A stretch of 64,000 bases of DNA from an uncultured Flavobacteriales bacterium (GCA_938085105.1 CALKGK010000044.1:26177-90176); one strand, 5' to 3'. Shown: positions 10,198 through 19,088, counted from the first letter of the stretch. Notes: generated by a model not told the origin, from the letters alone. Numbers and translations: made by a program.

Positions 10198-12882
10198 ATG
10201 AAGAAAGTGAATTCACTTTTGATCCTGATCTTCGGCTTAATGACCATGTCGTCATTCGGCCAAGATTCAAACGTGTTGGGAAGAGTTCTCGACGACCAAG
10301 GAGAGCCGCTGCCCTTTGCTAATGTGCTCATTGAAGGCACTGGAATGGGAGTAGCAACTGACTTTGATGGGAATTACCGTTTGGCCGGTGTACCTCCCGG
10401 AACCTACACCATTAAGTATACCTTCGTGGGTTATGATCCCGTGACGAAAGAAGGTATTGAAGTAAAAGCAGGAACGGATACCAAAGTTCCAGACGTCAGA
10501 ATGGGCAATATCTACATTGGGGTTGACATTCTTCCTGCTTTGGACTTGGAGATGGTTCGTGGAAACTTGTTGAACCTCGCCGCTATTGTTTCTATTCGAG
10601 GAAATGAGGATGCTCCCATCGCGAAAACGACGGTGAGTTCAAGCGAAATTGAGAAGTTGAACAACGGGCAAGATTTGCCTTACATGGTTCAGAATACTCC
10701 CTCCGTTGTTGTGACTAGTGATGCTGGAACTGGAATCGGTTATACCGGTTTGCGAATTCGTGGTTCTGACCAAACAAGGATCAATGTAACCATCAACGGT
10801 ATTCCTTATAATGATCCGGAGTCTCAAGGTGTTTTTTGGGTGAATCTTCCCGATATGGCCTCGTCTCTTGATAACCTCCAGATTCAACGAGGTGTTGGTT
10901 CATCAACCAATGGAGCAGGAGCCTTTGGAGCCAGTATGTCGCTGAACACCCTTATGATTCCAAACCAAGCATTTGCTCAAATTAACAACAGTTTTGGGTC
11001 TTTCAATACCATGAAAAACACAGTGGCCTTTGGAAGTGGACTGATTGATGGAAAATGGAAGTTTGAAGGAAGACTTTCTCAAATTACAAGCGACGGTTAC
11101 ATTGATCGCGCCTCTGCAGACCTTAAGAGTTATTACATGTCTGGAGCCTACGATAATGGGAGAACCAGCATTCAAGCTTTGGTTTTTGGAGGTAAAGAGC
11201 GAACCTACCAAAGTTGGTACGGTACTCCAGAATCTCGATTGAACAATGATGAGGAAGCTATGCGAACTCACGCTGCGAATGAAGGCTACAGCGAAGCCCA
11301 ACTTCAGAATCTCTTGAACTCTGGTCGAACTTACAATTTTTACCTCTACGAGAATGAAGTGGATGATTATGCTCAAGACCATTATCAGTTGCATTTGAAT
11401 CACCGCATTGGTAATTATTTAACCGCTCAGTTGTCTGGACACTATACCTACGGTAGAGGATTCTTTGAGCAGGAACGTTTGGGAGAAGATTTCGAAGACT
11501 ACGGTTTGCAGCCCATCGTTTTTGGAGCAGATCAGGCATTTACTGCTGATGTTGACGGAGAAGGGAATCCCGTGAATTTGGGCTTTGAGAGCAGTTATCA
11601 GAGCAGTGATGTTGAGTTTGTGCATGAAGTGGTGAACGACGCTCAGGGCAACCCGATTTTGGATCCGAACGGAAATGTTTTGGTCAATTCACAAGCAGGG
11701 ATTTCTCAAACCGACCTCATTCGAAGAAGGTGGTTGAGCAATGACTTTTACGGGTTGACTTATTCTTTGAATTACAAAAGGAATAGAGTGAATGCTGTAT
11801 TGGGTGGAGCATATAACGACTATGATGGAGATCACTACGGAGAGTTGATTTGGATGGAACAAGCCAATGGGACACAGCAGGGGGATCTTTACTACTTGAA
11901 TAATGGTCGAAAGAAAGACTTCAATACTTATATTAAATTGGATTACCGTGTGAATGAAAAGTTGAGCATTTTTGGAGATGTTCAATACCGAAATGTGACC
12001 TATTTCACCAGCGGAATTGATGCAGACCGAAGAAGTATCTCCGTGGGTGACACTCTTGATTTCGTCAATCCAAAAGTAGGGGCCACTTATAAAGTGAGCC
12101 GAAGAGATTGGATTTATGCCTCTTATAGTGTTGGAAATAGAGAGCCTGTGAGGAATGATTACATCGACGCTCTGGACGGACAGAAGCCAACTCACGAGAC
12201 GCTTTATGATCTTGAGTTTGGATATAAGCGTCGGACAGAAAAATACATGGTGGAGTTGAATTTTTACGACATGCAATATGACAATCAGCTCGTATTGACC
12301 GGAGCTTTGAATGATGTTGGGAGTGCAATTCGTACTAACGTTGCGCAGAGTTACCGAAGAGGAGTTGAATTGGCCACGGCTTGGAACATCATGCCCGGGT
12401 TGCGTTGGAACGTGAATGCTACTTACAGCCAGAACAGGATTCAGGATTATGAGCATGTGGTGTATGATTATACCAATGGTTTTGATGTTTTGGTGGAAGA
12501 GTATTCGGATACGGATATTTCTTTTAGTCCGGACATCATTGCCAACACCGGTTTGGAGTTCAAGTTTTTTGATAATGATCGCCAGAGCTTGAGTGCGGAA
12601 TGGATCGTGCGTTATGTTGGAGAGCAGTATTTGGACAATACCTCAAATGCTGACCGTGCGATTGATGCGTATTTGTTGAACGATGCTCGTGTGACGTATA
12701 CCTTGAAGAATAGGTTGTTTAAGACCGCGAGTTTGAACCTGTTGGTGAACAATGTTTTGAATGAACAGTATTCGAGCAATGGGTATACGTACTCATATGT
12801 AGTAGGAGAGATGGTTACGGAGAATTTCTTTTATCCTCAGGCAGGGACGAATGTGTTGTTGTCTTTGAATCTTGGATTTTGA
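10198..12882 (+). CDS. TonB-dependent outer-membrane receptor under TPP control (probable thiamine-compound uptake)
   Basis: 894-aa outer-membrane receptor. It has a signal peptide (1-21), a CarboxypepD_reg-like domain (about 25-100; GRVLDDQGEPLPFANV), a plug domain (about 150-250; RIRGSDQTRINVTINGIPYND) and a 22-strand barrel ending in Leu-Gly-Phe. The TPP riboswitch directly upstream indicates that it is made when thiamine is scarce, so it probably imports thiamine or a precursor. That substrate is inferred only from regulation. No inner-membrane carrier (PnuT) or thiamine pyrophosphokinase follows; the gene is alone and ends at its own terminator. Confidence 0.9.
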   Translation: MKKVNSLLILIFGLMTMSSFGQDSNVLGRVLDDQGEPLPFANVLIEGTGMGVATDFDGNYRLAGVPPGTYTIKYTFVGYDPVTKEGIEVKAGTDTKVPDVRMGNIYIGVDILPALDLEMVRGNLLNLAAIVSIRGNEDAPIAKTTVSSSEIEKLNNGQDLPYMVQNTPSVVVTSDAGTGIGYTGLRIRGSDQTRINVTINGIPYNDPESQGVFWVNLPDMASSLDNLQIQRGVGSSTNGAGAFGASMSLNTLMIPNQAFAQINNSFGSFNTMKNTVAFGSGLIDGKWKFEGRLSQITSDGYIDRASADLKSYYMSGAYDNGRTSIQALVFGGKERTYQSWYGTPESRLNNDEEAMRTHAANEGYSEAQLQNLLNSGRTYNFYLYENEVDDYAQDHYQLHLNHRIGNYLTAQLSGHYTYGRGFFEQERLGEDFEDYGLQPIVFGADQAFTADVDGEGNPVNLGFESSYQSSDVEFVHEVVNDAQGNPILDPNGNVLVNSQAGISQTDLIRRRWLSNDFYGLTYSLNYKRNRVNAVLGGAYNDYDGDHYGELIWMEQANGTQQGDLYYLNNGRKKDFNTYIKLDYRVNEKLSIFGDVQYRNVTYFTSGIDADRRSISVGDTLDFVNPKVGATYKVSRRDWIYASYSVGNREPVRNDYIDALDGQKPTHETLYDLEFGYKRRTEKYMVELNFYDMQYDNQLVLTGALNDVGSAIRTNVAQSYRRGVELATAWNIMPGLRWNVNATYSQNRIQDYEHVVYDYTNGFDVLVEEYSDTDISFSPDIIANTGLEFKFFDNDRQSLSAEWIVRYVGEQYLDNTSNADRAIDAYLLNDARVTYTLKNRLFKTASLNLLVNNVLNEQYSSNGYTYSYVVGEMVTENFFYPQAGTNVLLSLNLGF

Positions 12883-12898
12883 TTTTTGTTGATTTGAG

Positions 12899-12932
12899 AA
12901 GCCACCCTTTCATTGAGAGGGTGGCTTTTTTT
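12899..12932 (+). terminator. Terminator after the TonB-dependent receptor
   Basis: AAGCCACCCTTT (12899-12910) pairs with AGAGGGTGGCTT (12916-12927) with one wobble pair, and seven T follow. The dispersed repeat copy A begins five bases later. Confidence 0.9.
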
Positions 12933-12936
12933 GTTG

Positions 12937-12957
12937 GCTATCGGCTTAAGTAGCCCA
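12937..12957 (+). repeat. Dispersed 21-bp hairpin repeat, copy A
   Basis: Exact copy of GCTATCGGCTTAAGTAGCCC followed by A. Within it GGCT and AGCC can pair around TTAAGT-type loop bases, and in the copies with an extra flanking base GGCTA can pair with TAGCC. Same orientation as copy B, whose start is 123 bp downstream. Confidence 0.95.
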
Positions 12958-13059
12958 GATTTTCAACCCGGATAAAACCTCTTTGTTTTAGGGTCTAAAA
13001 GATCGAACGGTGCTCCGAAGAGCTCATCACTCTCCGCTTTCTACCTTCGCTCTGCATAT

Positions 13060-13080
13060 GCTATCGGCTTAAGTAGCCCA
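13060..13080 (+). repeat. Dispersed 21-bp hairpin repeat, copy B
   Basis: Exact 21-bp match to copy A, 102 bp after it. It is followed by TTTTTTATT, so in this orientation it looks like a weak terminator. The intergenic stretch 12883-13213 holds the receptor terminator, copies A and B, and otherwise nothing I recognise. Confidence 0.95.
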
Positions 13081-13213
13081 TTTTTTATTTGGTTTGAAGG
13101 ATTGAGTTTGTTTAGGAAAGCCCCACTTCAAACTCTGTGTTTTGATGCATGATTGATATCGGCCAAGAATCCATCATCCACCTGAAAAATAGAGAATAAG
13201 GGCGATTCAGCGA

Positions 13214-13939
13214 TTAACTTCTGCCTAAGTCAGCTAAAAGCTCAGGGTTTTGCTCAAATACGGTGCCTATTACAACAATGTCGGCTCCCGCATCAAATGC
13301 TGATTTCATTTGGAGTTCTCCTCGGATTCCCCCGCCAACGATGAGTGGTAAGGAACAATGTGTTCGGACATCCTTAATCATCTCTCTTGATACCTCCTGC
13401 ATTGCACCGCTGCCCGCATCTAAATAGATGCATTTCATTCCAAGCTGTTCTCCAGCTAGAGCAGTTGCAGATGCAATGCTGGGTTTATCGCGGGGTATTG
13501 GGCTTGTGTTGCTCATGTAAGAAGCAGTAGTTGCTCGACCACCGTCTATGAGTAAATAGGCAGTTGGAATAATTTCTAAGCCAGAACGCTTTAAATTGAA
13601 GGCAGCTTTAACGTGCTGGCCGATTAAGTACTCGGGGTTTCTTCCTGATATCAGACTTAATAGTAAGATTGCATCTGCTGCAGAGCTAATTTGATCATTC
13701 GACCCTGGGAAAAGAATGATTGGAATTTTAACTTGATTTTTCACCTCCATCAGTAAGGAATGAAACTGATCTTCCACCAAATGGCTTCCTCCGATCAAAA
13801 GAAAGTCTGCATTTGTGTTGGCTGCACTCAAAAGTTTACCGAATGAAGCGGTCAATTGAACTTCATCAGGGTCGAGCAAAAGGGCAAGACCTTTTTTGTT
13901 TTGAAGTTTGAAATCGAGAATTTTCTGATAAACCAACAT
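13214..13939 (-). CDS. Geranylgeranylglyceryl / heptaprenylglyceryl phosphate synthase family (PcrB-like) protein
   Basis: TIM-barrel prenyltransferase family that joins a polyprenyl diphosphate to glycerol-1-phosphate. It has LLLDPDEV near residue 20, the family's YLDAGSGA segment (about 172-179) and the phosphate-binding IVGGGIRGE (about 200-208), plus ADIVVIGT near the C-terminus. Length 241 aa fits the bacterial group II enzymes known from Bacteroidota. The biological role of the ether lipid in this phylum is unclear. It is followed downstream by repeat B and preceded by the alpha/beta hydrolase gene 25 bp upstream, so the two may form an operon. Confidence 0.9.
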   Translation of the reverse strand: MLVYQKILDFKLQNKKGLALLLDPDEVQLTASFGKLLSAANTNADFLLIGGSHLVEDQFHSLLMEVKNQVKIPIILFPGSNDQISSAADAILLLSLISGRNPEYLIGQHVKAAFNLKRSGLEIIPTAYLLIDGGRATTASYMSNTSPIPRDKPSIASATALAGEQLGMKCIYLDAGSGAMQEVSREMIKDVRTHCSLPLIVGGGIRGELQMKSAFDAGADIVVIGTVFEQNPELLADLGRS

Positions 13940-13964
13940 GTTGGCAAATGTAGGGAAAGCACAA

Positions 13965-14807
13965 TCATTTTTCTTTACCGTTCCAGATGCCAGAAGATTT
14001 TACGAACTCTAAAGTGTTTTGATTGATCAGCTGGTGTCCTTGATTGAGAAAATGTAGGCGGCTTTTTTCAAGGCCCAATTTCAATAGTTTCCTTCCATGC
14101 TTTGGCTTGATTACACTATCTTTTTTCCCCATGATTAAGTTCAAGTCAACCTTCTGTTTTTGCGAAATGAGGAAGATTTGTCTCAAATTGGGTTTGAAGT
14201 GCTGAAAAGCTAACCAAGAGTGGTAAATGCGCATTCGGTCTTCAACACGATTCCCCTCTCCTAAATTTACGTGCACAAAACGATGCAGCTTCCCATCAAT
14301 CAATCGAAACTGTCTTAGAAGATCGGTCAATTTGAGTATTTTCCTAGGGTTTTGGGCTACTGATTGGAATAAGTTTCTGCCGATTTTCGTTCCAATGAGC
14401 AATTGGTAAAAAGGGTTGATGTACAAACCATCTGGCGCAAGAAGAAGCACTCGGTCAATCTTGAAAGCATTCATTTCTATAATGGAAAGACAGATTTTGC
14501 CTCCAAGACTATATCCAATCAAAGAGAAAGATGCTACTCCTAGCGAAGACAAAAACGCTTTTACAAGTTCTTGGAAGGAAACGAGAGAAACACCGTCTAG
14601 AATATCCAGTTCATTAGGCCAGGTGCTTGCTCCGTGATCAAATAGGTGAACGGATACAATTGATTCGTCTTCTCCTACCATCTCCTCAAAAAGTTTCATG
14701 TCCTCTAGAGGGCGGTTGAATCCGTGAAATGCCAGTACGGTGGAATTTCCTGTTCCGAATTGGGCATATTCTAGAGTGAAACCGTTGTGATGAAAGAGAT
14801 TGGGCAT
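13965..14807 (-). CDS. Alpha/beta hydrolase of unknown substrate
   Basis: 280-aa alpha/beta hydrolase fold protein. The HGFNRP oxyanion region is at 28-33, the nucleophile elbow GYSLGG at 98-103 with Ser100, a likely acid Asp near GKKDSVIKP and the histidine in NQGHQLINQ near the C-terminus. No signal peptide, so cytoplasmic. It is the probable first gene of a two-gene unit with the GGGP-synthase-like gene. The substrate is unknown; a lipid ester would fit the neighbour but is only a guess. The start lies 24 bp from repeat copy C. Confidence 0.85.
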   Translation of the reverse strand: MPNLFHHNGFTLEYAQFGTGNSTVLAFHGFNRPLEDMKLFEEMVGEDESIVSVHLFDHGASTWPNELDILDGVSLVSFQELVKAFLSSLGVASFSLIGYSLGGKICLSIIEMNAFKIDRVLLLAPDGLYINPFYQLLIGTKIGRNLFQSVAQNPRKILKLTDLLRQFRLIDGKLHRFVHVNLGEGNRVEDRMRIYHSWLAFQHFKPNLRQIFLISQKQKVDLNLIMGKKDSVIKPKHGRKLLKLGLEKSRLHFLNQGHQLINQNTLEFVKSSGIWNGKEK

Positions 14808-14830
14808 AGTCGCGAAGTTAAGAAATGAGA

Positions 14831-14851
14831 GCTATCGGCTTAAGTAGCCCA
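14831..14851 (+). repeat. Dispersed 21-bp hairpin repeat, copy C (left flank of the transposase-like gene)
   Basis: Exact 21-bp copy. It ends 97 bp before the ATG of the transposase-like gene and is in inverted orientation to copy D at that gene's stop codon, so C and D form terminal inverted repeats around a 1018-bp unit (14831-15848). Confidence 0.95.
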
Positions 14852-14948
14852 CTTTTCTGATTCAGAATAGGACAATGACTTTGTGAATGACTGGTTCTAA
14901 TTTGTTTGTGGTGAGTGGTTTAGTGCTTCGATTCTGTAATTTTCTAAA

Positions 14949-15839
14949 ATGTTATATCGTGAAAATAAACAGCAATTTTCACCTTTTCCGAATCATCTGA
15001 ATAACGAGAGGAAATGCTTAGAATATCTTATTTACTGCAAATGGGGCTCCGGCTACAAATGTAGGAAATGTGGAAACTTGAAGTTTGGGAGAGGGAAAAA
15101 ATGGCATCATCGCAGATGTACAAGATGCAGATATGATGAATCCCCAACAGCGAGAACTCTTTTTCATAAAATAAAGTTCCCTTTAACCAAAGCCTTCGGA
15201 ATGGTGAATGAATTGGTCCTTGAAGAAGAAGGAAGATCTTCAATCGCTCTTGCAGTCAAGTATCGGGTTTGTCAGGAAACTGCTTGGTTCTTTAAGAGGA
15301 AGGTTCAACAAGCAATGGCAAGGTTTGAAACAAAGACCTTCATGTCTTCTGCCGAGAAAACAATCTTTATTAGGAGCAGGTCGCTCCTTGGGAAGAATAT
15401 GCTATTAGAAGCTCAATGGGAGCGTGCAACTCGTATCGACTTTACGTTGAATTCTATTCCTTCGGAAAATGAATCGGCGAATTATTTGGCAACGGCTAAG
15501 TCAGTTCTTCAAAAGAAAGTTGGTCAAATTGATCGAGAAATGCGGCCCAATGAAGTCGCTTTAAGACAGCATAAATTAGCTCGAGGCTCGTTTTGGAAGC
15601 AGAACTTGATTTTTGGAGTCTCTAATGAACCCCGTGAGGTGGGGGAATACCGAACTGAGCTTGAGGCATGGGTTCGCAAAACTCATTTCCATATCTCAAA
15701 AAAGCATCTCTTCTATTATTGCTGTGAATTCAATTTTAGAAAGTGGAAGAAAGTAAGCCTTGAAATAGGACCTAAGGAATTAATAAAGTCCATGGTTCTT
15801 CACCCTTGGCTTCGATTCGCAAAAATTTCGGCGACGTAA
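14949..15839 (+). CDS. IS1595/ISXO2-type transposase-like protein with apparently lost catalytic acids
   Basis: The 296-aa product has the IS1595 layout. An N-terminal zinc ribbon (Cys38-x2-Cys41, Cys57-x2-Cys60) is followed by the family segment TLFHKIKFPL and the helical ETAWFFKRKVQQAM. Near the C-terminus HFHISKKHLFYYCCEFNFRKWKK resembles the typical Hh-skkhL-Y-EF-fR end. The middle lacks recognisable DDE-type motifs: where an ISXO2 core usually reads VEVDETYIGG this protein has TIFIRSRSLL, and no TDG motif is seen. It may be a DNA-binding protein that no longer cuts. The TAA stop at 15837-15839 is inside repeat D, so its last residues (Ser-Ala-Thr) are encoded by the repeat. Single copy in the window. 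Confidence 0.8.
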   Translation: MLYRENKQQFSPFPNHLNNERKCLEYLIYCKWGSGYKCRKCGNLKFGRGKKWHHRRCTRCRYDESPTARTLFHKIKFPLTKAFGMVNELVLEEEGRSSIALAVKYRVCQETAWFFKRKVQQAMARFETKTFMSSAEKTIFIRSRSLLGKNMLLEAQWERATRIDFTLNSIPSENESANYLATAKSVLQKKVGQIDREMRPNEVALRQHKLARGSFWKQNLIFGVSNEPREVGEYRTELEAWVRKTHFHISKKHLFYYCCEFNFRKWKKVSLEIGPKELIKSMVLHPWLRFAKISAT

Positions 15840-15848
15840 GCCGATAGC
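15828..15848 (-). repeat. Dispersed hairpin repeat, copy D (overlaps the transposase-like stop codon)
   Basis: 18 of 21 positions match the consensus in inverted orientation; the 12 outer bases TAAGCCGATAGC are exact. The three differences (C for G, G for T twice) lie in the coding part. The TAA shared by gene and repeat is at 15837-15839. Confidence 0.85.
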
Positions 15849-16010
15849 TTCTTTTTTAGGAATGATGAGGTTTATCAACAACTTTCGAGAAGCTTGTGAA
15901 AAGTTCCATCCAAATAAGCTTCCTAAACCAAAAGGGTTGTCTAATTTTGTCCTCGGAATCTTCCCCGCGTCATCGCTGTCACCATATTTGAGTGAACGGC
16001 TAAAAAAAAA

Positions 16011-18827
16011 ATGCCAAGAGATAAGAGTATACGTTCGGTCCTCATCATTGGAAGTGGCCCGATTGTTATTGGACAAGCATGTGAATTTGACTATTCTGGA
16101 TCACAAGCCTCGCGTTCTTTAAGAGAAGAAGGAATTGAAGTAACCTTGATCAATTCTAACCCAGCAACCATCATGACCGATAAGGTTGTGGCGGACAACG
16201 TATACCTCAAACCCCTGGAACCCGAGTCCATTGAGGAAATCCTAAAACTTCACAACATTGATGCAGTTCTTCCAACCATGGGAGGCCAAACTGCACTCAA
16301 CCTCGCCATCAAGTGCGACGAAATGGGGATCTGGGAAGAGTATGGTGTGCGCATCATCGGCGTTGATATTGACGCGATTGAAATCACCGAAAACCGAGAA
16401 AAGTTCAGAGACCTTATGGGAACAATCGATGTCCCAATGGCTCCTCAGGATACCGCTAAGAGCTTTCTCGAAGGAAAAGAAATTGCACAAAAATTCGGAT
16501 TCCCACTTTGCATTAGAGCCTCTTACACGCTCGGTGGATCCGGAGCAGCATTTGTTCATACCAAAGAAGATTTTGAACCATTACTCACGAGAGGATTGCA
16601 CTTGTCTCCAATCCATGAAGTGATGATTGATAAGGCGCTTCTAGGGTGGAAGGAATTTGAGCTCGAGTTATTGAGGGATGCAAATGATAATGTAACCATC
16701 ATCTGCTCCATTGAGAATTTCGATCCAATGGGAATCCATACGGGTGATTCCATTACCGTTGCTCCAGCACTCACGCTTTCCGATTCAACTTACCAGCGTA
16801 TGCGAGATATGGCAATCAAAATGATGCGCTCTATTGGTGATTTTGCCGGTGGGTGTAACGTTCAGTTTGCCGTGAGTCCAGATGAGAAAGAAGACATCAT
16901 CGCTATTGAAATCAATCCACGTGTTTCTCGATCATCTGCTCTCGCTTCGAAGGCTACGGGGTATCCAATTGCAAAAATCGCCGCGAAATTGGCCATCGGT
17001 TATCACCTGGATGAATTGAGCAACCAAATTACGGGCAATACTTCAGCCTTTTTTGAGCCAACATTGGATTACGTTGTGGTGAAAATCCCAAGGTGGAACT
17101 TCGATAAATTCCAAGGAGCCGATGTGGAACTGGGGCTTCAGATGAAAGCAGTAGGAGAGGTAATGGCTATTGGCCGATCTTTCCAAGAGGCCTTACAAAA
17201 AGCATGTCAATCGCTCGAGGTGAAGAGAAACGGACTTGGTGCTGATGGAAAAGAATTGAGAGATCAAGACCAAATCTTAAGAAGTTTAGAGCGACCAAGT
17301 TGGGACCGATTGTTCCACATTTACGACGCAATTAAGCTTGGTATTCCGTTCAAAACGATCCAAGAAAAAACCAAAATTGACTTTTGGTTCTTAAAGCAAA
17401 TTGAAGACCTTCTTTTCGTTGAACGTCGAATAGAAAAGCATTCCGTGGATTCAATTCCAAAAGAATTACTTTTTGAGGCGAAGCAAAAAGGCTATGCAGA
17501 CCGACAAATAGCTCACCTTCTTAAGTGTTTAGAAAGTGAAGTACATACCAAACGAACCGAAATGTCAATCAACCGCGTTTACAAAGTGGTTGACACCTGT
17601 GCAGCGGAATTTCCGGCTTTAACACCTTACTTCTATTCTACTTTTGAAGAAGAGAATGAGTCCGTTGTAAGTGATAAGAAAAAGGTGATTGTTCTCGGTT
17701 CTGGTCCGAACAGAATTGGTCAAGGAATTGAGTTCGATTATTGTTGTGTTCACGGAGTTTTGGCAGCGAAGGAATGTGGTTATGAAACGATCATGATTAA
17801 CTGCAACCCCGAAACGGTTTCGACGGATTTCGATACGGCTGATAAGTTGTACTTCGAGCCGGTTTTCTGGGAGCATATTTACGATATCATCCAGCACGAA
17901 AAGCCCGAAGGAGTCATCGTTCAGTTGGGCGGACAAACTGCGCTTAAACTTGCAGAAAAGCTGGAAAGATATGGAGTGAAGATTCTAGGAACGTCTTATG
18001 AAGCCCTGGATTTGGCCGAAGATAGAGGTAGCTTTTCGAACATCCTTAAAGAGAACAATATTCCTTATCCAAGATTTGGAGTGGTCGAAAATGCGGAGCA
18101 AGCGATTGAATTGTCCCGTGAGCTAGGTTTCCCGTTATTGGTTCGACCTTCTTATGTTTTGGGTGGACAAAGGATGAAAATTGTCATCAATGAAGCGGAT
18201 CTTGAAACTACTGTAGTCAATATCCTTAGAGATATGCCTGATAATAAGATCTTGCTGGATCACTTCCTTGATGGAGCTATAGAAGCAGAGGCAGACGCAA
18301 TTTGCGATGGAGAAGACGTTTACATTATTGGTGTTATGCAACACATTGAGCCTGCGGGTATTCACAGTGGGGATTCTTACGCAGTATTGCCTCCATACAA
18401 CTTGGGTGATTTGATTGTGGAGCAGATTCGTGAACAAACAAAAAAGATTGCCTTGGCGTTGAAAACAGTAGGACTCATTAATATCCAATTTGCTGTGAAA
18501 GACGACATGGTGTATATCATTGAAGCCAACCCAAGAGCGTCGAGAACAGTGCCATTCATTGCGAAAGCTTATGACGAGCCTTATGTGAATTATGCGACAA
18601 AGGTGATGTTGGGTGAGAAGAAAGTGAAAGATTTCAAGTTTGAGCCTAAAAAGTCGGGTTATGCGATCAAGATACCTGTATTCTCTTATGAGAAATTTCC
18701 GAATGTGAATAAGGAGTTGGGGCCAGAAATGAAGTCAACAGGTGAGGCAATTCGATTCATAAAAGACCTTAAAGACCCTTTCTTCAGAAAAATCTATTCG
18801 GAGAGAAACCTATATTTGAGTAAATAG
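16011..18827 (+). CDS. carB: Carbamoyl-phosphate synthase large subunit, lacking the C-terminal regulatory domain
   Basis: Makes carbamoyl phosphate from bicarbonate, ammonia and two ATP, for pyrimidine and arginine synthesis. The two homologous ATP-grasp halves start with GSGPIVIGQACEFDYSGSQA and GSGPNRIGQGIEFDYCCVHG. Both carry the ATP-grasp ligands (EINPRVSRSSALASKATGYP; EANPRASRTVPFIAKAYDEP). At 938 aa the protein ends just after the second synthetase half (SERNLYLSK); the MGS-like allosteric domain of about 130 residues, present in the 1073-aa E. coli enzyme, is missing. The short form is common in Bacteroidota as far as I know. carA is not in the window. ATG 16011 gives the family start MPRDKSIRSVLIIGSGPI. 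Confidence 0.96.
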   Translation: MPRDKSIRSVLIIGSGPIVIGQACEFDYSGSQASRSLREEGIEVTLINSNPATIMTDKVVADNVYLKPLEPESIEEILKLHNIDAVLPTMGGQTALNLAIKCDEMGIWEEYGVRIIGVDIDAIEITENREKFRDLMGTIDVPMAPQDTAKSFLEGKEIAQKFGFPLCIRASYTLGGSGAAFVHTKEDFEPLLTRGLHLSPIHEVMIDKALLGWKEFELELLRDANDNVTIICSIENFDPMGIHTGDSITVAPALTLSDSTYQRMRDMAIKMMRSIGDFAGGCNVQFAVSPDEKEDIIAIEINPRVSRSSALASKATGYPIAKIAAKLAIGYHLDELSNQITGNTSAFFEPTLDYVVVKIPRWNFDKFQGADVELGLQMKAVGEVMAIGRSFQEALQKACQSLEVKRNGLGADGKELRDQDQILRSLERPSWDRLFHIYDAIKLGIPFKTIQEKTKIDFWFLKQIEDLLFVERRIEKHSVDSIPKELLFEAKQKGYADRQIAHLLKCLESEVHTKRTEMSINRVYKVVDTCAAEFPALTPYFYSTFEEENESVVSDKKKVIVLGSGPNRIGQGIEFDYCCVHGVLAAKECGYETIMINCNPETVSTDFDTADKLYFEPVFWEHIYDIIQHEKPEGVIVQLGGQTALKLAEKLERYGVKILGTSYEALDLAEDRGSFSNILKENNIPYPRFGVVENAEQAIELSRELGFPLLVRPSYVLGGQRMKIVINEADLETTVVNILRDMPDNKILLDHFLDGAIEAEADAICDGEDVYIIGVMQHIEPAGIHSGDSYAVLPPYNLGDLIVEQIREQTKKIALALKTVGLINIQFAVKDDMVYIIEANPRASRTVPFIAKAYDEPYVNYATKVMLGEKKVKDFKFEPKKSGYAIKIPVFSYEKFPNVNKELGPEMKSTGEAIRFIKDLKDPFFRKIYSERNLYLSK

Positions 18828-18833
18828 AAGGGT

Positions 18834-19028
18834 ATGGGTTTTATTCGCTTTGTATTTTATGTTGTTGTAGGGTATATGATTCTTCGTCTATTGAGGAAGT
18901 TGTTTACACCGAAAAAAAGGCCTACAAACCGCCAGCACCGGTCAGACAGCTACTCTAAAAAAGGGAGTGACCCAAAGCTCAATACAGATGGAATAGGGGA
19001 TTATATTGATTACGAAGAAGTAAAGTAA
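18834..19028 (+). CDS. Small DUF4834-type membrane protein
   Basis: 64-aa protein with one N-terminal membrane helix (FIRFVFYVVVGYMILRLLRKLF), a basic stretch KKRPTNRQHR and an acidic end DYIDYEEV. It matches the small DUF4834 proteins found downstream of carB in Bacteroidota. It begins 6 bp after carB and ends before a terminator, so it is in the carB transcript. Function unknown. Confidence 0.75.
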   Translation: MGFIRFVFYVVVGYMILRLLRKLFTPKKRPTNRQHRSDSYSKKGSDPKLNTDGIGDYIDYEEVK

Positions 19029-19044
19029 ATTGAAAGATCTATTA

Positions 19045-19088
19045 AAGGCCAGTTAGAAAGCAGATTCGTTTTTTGACTGGCTTTTTGT
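19045..19088 (+). terminator. Terminator after carB-DUF4834
   Basis: GCCAGT (19048-19053) pairs with ACTGGC (19076-19081), followed by five T and TTTCT. The loop of 22 bases is long, so it is a moderate terminator. Confidence 0.6.

Larger units (their letters stand above)
14831..15848 (+). mobile_element. Putative immobile or domesticated IS1595-like unit bounded by inverted hairpin repeats
   Basis: The unit consists of repeat C, a 97-bp leader, the transposase-like gene, and inverted repeat D that overlaps the gene's last codons. The innermost shared ends read GCTATCGGCTTA inward from both sides. The eight bases outside each end (AAATGAGA and TTCTTTTT) do not match, so no target-site duplication remains. 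Whether it ever moved in this form cannot be decided from one copy. Confidence 0.5.

Noticed and set aside
14823..15856. Target-site duplication around the transposase-like unit
   Set aside because: The eight bases on each side (AAATGAGA and TTCTTTTT) do not match in any offset I tried.
15862..16122. 86-codon open frame between the transposase-like gene and carB
   Set aside because: It runs 112 bp into carB in another frame, has no recognisable pattern, and carB has a strong family start at 16011. It may contain a decayed remnant, but I cannot support a gene.
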